NCBI RefSeq assembly: GCF_003075435.1 | Contig: NZ_QCZJ01000013.1 | Coordinates: 62,001 to 126,000 of the forward strand | Direction of reading: 5' to 3' | Origin: Terrimonas sp. | GTDB lineage: Bacteria; Bacteroidota; Bacteroidia; Chitinophagales; Chitinophagaceae | DNA length: 64,000 bases | Part shown: positions 60,829 to 64,000 of the stretch, in pieces | Numbering within the stretch: position 1 is the first letter of the stretch | Layout of the letters: every line of letters starts with the position of its first letter | The notes under the pieces: generated by a model | What the model was told of the DNA's origin: nothing | Databases searched by the model: none | Seen by the model: the letters and a program-made list of their open reading frames with translations, nothing else | Program-made: the position numbers and the translations under genes

Positions 60829-60861
60829 GAAAATAGCCATGAGTAAATCATGGCTATTTTC
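60829..60861. terminator. two-way terminator
   Basis: GAAAATAGCCATGA and TCATGGCTATTTTC pair perfectly over 14 bases with a 5-base loop. It has A-rich and T-rich flanks on the two sides and can end both the plus-strand DUF695 gene and the minus-strand peptidase gene. Confidence 0.88.
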
Positions 60862-60879
60862 ATTTTATGATTTTCGGTT

Positions 60880-63042
60880 TTACTGCTTCACTAATTTCAG
60901 CTCATTAATAATATTTGAAGCGCCGCCTAATTTATCAATACACCACAGCACATATCGCACGTCTACACAAATGGTTCTGTTCAGATCTTTATCAAAAGCC
61001 AGCTTATGGCTCAGGGCTTCATAGTTTCCGTCAAAAGCCAATCCTATAAGGTTGCCTGTTCCATCAATTACAGGAGAGCCTGAATTACCGCCCGTAATAT
61101 CATTGGTTGTAATAAAACATACAACCAGGTCATTTATTCTTTTATCAATGTACTGTCCAAAATCTTTTTTCTTTACAAGGTCAATCAATTTTGCAGGCAG
61201 GTCAAACTGGTAATCTCCGGGAATATATTTTTCTAAAACGCCTTTCATAGTAGTAGCGTAATCGTATTTTACCCCATCCTTTGGAGAATAACTCTTTACG
61301 TTTCCATAGCTTACTCTCATAGTGAATGTAGCGTCAGGGTACATTTTCTTTTTCGGGTCCATCTGCATAATGCCTTTCAGGTATAGTCGTCCCAGGTCGT
61401 TATTCTTTAATACAAATTGCTGGAAAAAGTTGTCGTATTTGTTCAGGTAATTTTTTACAAATCCGCCTGCATAAGCATAAGCCGGATCGTTTTGAAGCGT
61501 TACCGCATCCGGTTTTTGTATAAATGCCTGCCATTTGGCATCATTCAACAGCATGGTATTACTGAAAACAGCAGTTGCCCATTTTTTGTAAGTGTCAGGT
61601 TCTTTCAGATCCCCATAGGCAGATTTCAGGGTCTCATAAAAGCCGATAGGATGCTGGTTTTTATCGATGTCGTTGTAAAACATCTGGCAGGTTGCTGCCA
61701 GTATACGCTGATCTGAAATTTTGTTTTCATCTGCAAGAAAAGCTTTTCTTGCATTGCCGGCTGCTTCTAGATCCTGCTTAACTATTGCTGCATCCACGCC
61801 ATTCTTCACCATATCATTTTCCAGCTTAATTAATGTGGCTGCAAATTTTGCGAGCGGTGAGCCGAGTACGCCTTCGTATATGTATACACGATGTTTTGCA
61901 TAAGGTCTCCATGCATCATATACTTTTGGCCATTCTGTGAAAATATTTTCAAATTCCGGTTTGCCTTTAGCCCATTGCTGAAATGCAGCTTCTTCCGCCT
62001 GCTTCTTTTCATATATCTGGTATTTCAATAGCTGCTTTGTTTCGCCGTCATAAAACTTCCAGTAATTGGCAATGCTGGCATAGCTTGAAGCCAGTTGAAG
62101 CTTGACAGCAGGATCATTTTTCATCTGCTCAAACATGGCTTTCAGTCTTACATCGCGTAAGCCAACAAGACTGGGATTATTGATATCTGTAGCAAGCCTG
62201 ATACCATATGAAGTTTCGTAGCGGTTAGTGCTGCCGGGGTAGCCATATATCATGGCATAATCGCCGTCTTTAAAACCTTTAATGGAAACAGGTAAAAAAT
62301 ATTTTGGCTTCAGCGGAATGTTTTCTGCGGAATGAGCAGAGGGCTTGCCATCTTTACCTGCATATACCCTGAACACAGAAAAGTCGCCTGTATGGCGGGG
62401 CCATTCCCAGTTATCAGTATCTCCGCCAAATTTACCAACACTTTCCGGCGGCGCGGCTACCAGGCGTATGTCGGTATAGCGTTGATATACAAAAACCAGG
62501 AACTGGTTATTTTTGAAAAGTGGGCTTACCCTTGCTTCAATATTTTGCGAAGGATCGGAATATTGCTGGTTAAACTGGCTGATCAACTCAGCTTGTTTTT
62601 TAGAGCGGTCGTTTGCAGACAGTCCTTCCAGTTGCGGCGCTATCTTGTCGGTTACATCCTCAATCTTCAACAGGAATTGAACACTGAGTTCCTTAGCAGG
62701 AATTTCCTGTGATTTATTTAATGCCCAAAAGCCATCGCGCAGGTAATTATTGTTTACGCTGCTGGCAGCTGCTATGGCGGCATAGCCACAGTGGTGATTG
62801 GTGAATATCAATCCTTCATTACTTACTATTTCGCCTGTGCATCCTCCCCCGAATATTATAATGGCATCTTTAATAGATGATTTATTAACGCTGTATAATT
62901 GTTCAGGAGTGAGTTTTAAGCCGCGTTTCACCATATCGGCATATACCTGCTTGCCAAGTAAAAGCGGCAACCACATGCCTTCATCTGCATAAGATTTGCA
63001 GAAGGTAATAACTAATAGTAGTGAGGCAAATATTTTCTTCAT
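60880..63042 (-). CDS. S46 dipeptidyl-peptidase (DPP7-like)
   Basis: The 720-residue exported serine peptidase has a signal peptide ending near residue 19. The catalytic histidine is H84 in FTNHHCGYAAI, the aspartate lies near 225 in WEWPRHTGDFS, and the serine is S656 in GGNSGSPVIDG. Glycine (about residue 672) in GLAFDGNYE occupies the specificity position, which in the S46 family distinguishes DPP7 (Gly, hydrophobic P1) from DPP11 (Arg, acidic P1), as I recall from Porphyromonas enzymes. It would remove dipeptides from peptides imported into the periplasm for nutrition. A TAGGTTTG element (63069-63062, minus strand) precedes it. Confidence 0.93.
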   Translation of the reverse strand: MKKIFASLLLVITFCKSYADEGMWLPLLLGKQVYADMVKRGLKLTPEQLYSVNKSSIKDAIIIFGGGCTGEIVSNEGLIFTNHHCGYAAIAAASSVNNNYLRDGFWALNKSQEIPAKELSVQFLLKIEDVTDKIAPQLEGLSANDRSKKQAELISQFNQQYSDPSQNIEARVSPLFKNNQFLVFVYQRYTDIRLVAAPPESVGKFGGDTDNWEWPRHTGDFSVFRVYAGKDGKPSAHSAENIPLKPKYFLPVSIKGFKDGDYAMIYGYPGSTNRYETSYGIRLATDINNPSLVGLRDVRLKAMFEQMKNDPAVKLQLASSYASIANYWKFYDGETKQLLKYQIYEKKQAEEAAFQQWAKGKPEFENIFTEWPKVYDAWRPYAKHRVYIYEGVLGSPLAKFAATLIKLENDMVKNGVDAAIVKQDLEAAGNARKAFLADENKISDQRILAATCQMFYNDIDKNQHPIGFYETLKSAYGDLKEPDTYKKWATAVFSNTMLLNDAKWQAFIQKPDAVTLQNDPAYAYAGGFVKNYLNKYDNFFQQFVLKNNDLGRLYLKGIMQMDPKKKMYPDATFTMRVSYGNVKSYSPKDGVKYDYATTMKGVLEKYIPGDYQFDLPAKLIDLVKKKDFGQYIDKRINDLVVCFITTNDITGGNSGSPVIDGTGNLIGLAFDGNYEALSHKLAFDKDLNRTICVDVRYVLWCIDKLGGASNIINELKLVKQ

Positions 63043-63061
63043 GATTTCAATTTTTACTAAA

Positions 63062-63069
63062 CAAACCTA
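63062..63069 (-). promoter_or_regulatory. -7 element (TAGGTTTG) of the S46 peptidase gene
   Basis: It is a full match to TAnnTTTG on the minus strand, 19 bases before the peptidase ATG. Confidence 0.45.
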
Positions 63070-63122
63070 CGTAAAGTAAAAATTGAAAATGCCCGGAAGT
63101 GGAAAATTTATGAGGAATTTGC

Positions 63123-63150
63123 CGGGCGGATAATAATTCATATCCGCCCG
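63123..63150 (-). terminator. hairpin after the small secreted protein gene
   Basis: CGGGCGGATA pairs with TATCCGCCCG (10 bp, 8-base loop), 27 bases after the stop of the minus-strand gene. A long T-run is lacking, so efficiency is uncertain. Confidence 0.6.
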
Positions 63151-63176
63151 TAATCCTTTTCAGGCGAGCGTATTAA

Positions 63177-63578
63177 TTATACTTTCTTAATAACTACATC
63201 TTCCACAACACGTGTTTCAGTTGTAATTTCAAAACTTTCAGTGTAGTTATTCTTTTTATCACTGATAGTGAAGATAACTTTACCTGAATCTGTTTTAGGC
63301 AAAGAGAATTTTTTGTCAAAAGTGTTGTCGGTATAAGCGCTCTGGAAAAGCGTTACGCCATCTGCATCTTTTATAGTAACAAAAAATTTAGAAGCATTTA
63401 CATTATTGTATTTTACATTGAAGAACAAAGTTTGATTCTGTGAGCCAATGTATTTTACACTTGCTGCTTCATCTGCAGGATCAACTGATTTTATACCTGC
63501 TGTAGCGGGAATAGTAACTGCTGCGATTGCAACCACTAAAAGGGATTTGCGTACTGCTGAAAAAATGCCTGTTTTCAT
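63177..63578 (-). CDS. small secreted hypothetical protein
   Basis: The 133-residue protein has a clear signal peptide (SLLVVAIAAVTIPATAG, cleavage around residue 28). The mature part is a single beta-sandwich-like domain: SVKYIGSQNQTLFFNVKYNN, KFFVTIKDADGVTLFQSAYTD, KKFSLPKTDSGKVIFTISDKKNN, ESFEITTETRVVEDVVIKKV. I recall similar small secreted proteins in Chitinophagaceae, without known function. The mature protein has no cysteine. It is followed by a hairpin and preceded by a long non-coding stretch. Confidence 0.72.
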   Translation of the reverse strand: MKTGIFSAVRKSLLVVAIAAVTIPATAGIKSVDPADEAASVKYIGSQNQTLFFNVKYNNVNASKFFVTIKDADGVTLFQSAYTDNTFDKKFSLPKTDSGKVIFTISDKKNNYTESFEITTETRVVEDVVIKKV

Positions 63579-64000
63579 ATAATATGTGTTTTGTTTACTT
63601 CTTTTGATGGAAGCAATACGTAGATGTAATTGTGTTAGAACTTCGTTGGCAAACCTGTTAGATATGGCGAAGAGTTAGTGGATGGCATTGATGGCAAAAG
63701 TGTGGCAAAACTTAATCGAAAGAAAGCCTGTTGGCTGTTTTACGGGTTGATGATTGCCAGGAAGCAATCCTGAATTGATAACGCAAATGTACAAAATAAT
63801 ATTGCTTGTAAACGCAAAATTTAATAAACTGTACAAATTTTTGCAATTTTTTCAGAATATAAAGCAGAAAAATAGAATTTGGTAACATAAAATTAATATT
63901 TGAATAAATGGTATTTGTTGGTGGCGTGGCAGAGGTTGCGTAAGGGATAATAAAAAATTCAGCGTATGATGCGATTTGATTTTTAACCTCAAAGAGGCGA
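63579..64000. other. non-coding right end of window
   Basis: In 422 bases I see no convincing coding frame, tRNA or repeat. The part from 63780 to 63920 is A/T-rich and could hold promoters for the small secreted gene and for a gene beyond the window edge. Confidence 0.5.

Overview
The window is chromosomal DNA of a member of the Bacteroidota, most likely the family Chitinophagaceae. The evidence is the gene content (a BamA-like protein, nadK and a DUF6089-type protein in a row, S46 dipeptidyl peptidase, DUF6427-type membrane protein, Bat proteins, GHL10 and GH125 glycosidases, TlpA proteins with a DUF4369-like N-terminus), the moderate AT-richness, the near absence of Shine-Dalgarno sequences and the many TAnnTTTG promoter elements typical of this phylum. 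No rRNA, tRNA, CRISPR array, prophage or complete insertion sequence was seen, and most of the window looks like ordinary core genome.

Layout. 1-5.7 kb: a partial MBL-fold hydrolase, a DUF1543 protein, an ECF sigma factor with a membrane partner and a TraB/GumN protein, then tlpA-like and lspA. 5.9-12.4 kb: a small secreted peptide, beta-carbonic anhydrase, an M28 peptidase, a ligand-binding protein, guaA and an Uma2 nuclease bracketed by two related palindromes. 12.4-20.2 kb: uvrA, a second ECF sigma factor, a DsbD-N protein, purQ and two envelope proteins. 20.4-29.4 kb: kup, a 201-bp inverted-repeat element, two paralogous alpha/beta hydrolases, oxyR, kbl, a class D beta-lactamase, batB and batC. 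29.4-35.1 kb: EamA transporter, lipoprotein, DsbA-like protein, RRM protein, then a Tat-exported Gfo/Idh/MocA oxidoreductase with a sugar isomerase. 35.2-41.2 kb: merC/sco/fur metal locus, ruvB, response regulators and a two-component system. 41.2-49.7 kb: aldo/keto reductase, hydrolase, CBS protein, BamA-like protein, nadK, DUF6089-type protein and a FUSC-family protein. 49.9-64 kb: L,D-transpeptidase, PAP2-like protein, rpoN, an RR-HPt protein, GHL10, MarR, aminotransferase, DUF4197, GH125, DUF695, S46 peptidase and a small secreted protein.

The most informative non-coding signals are these. (i) A perfect 43-nt palindrome covers a TTG-N21-TATATTTG promoter of merC, with a Fur-family gene two genes away on the divergent side. 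(ii) Two 29-nt palindromes sharing a CTTTCAAAG core flank the Uma2 gene. (iii) A 201-bp inverted-repeat element downstream of kup supplies the only ATG of the next hydrolase. (iv) Two perfect inverted copies of an 18-mer flank the Gfo/Idh/MocA gene, with a near-copy 2.2 kb away. (v) A well-formed intrinsic terminator upstream of oxyR has no gene feeding into it. All family assignments come from reading motifs, without database searches.
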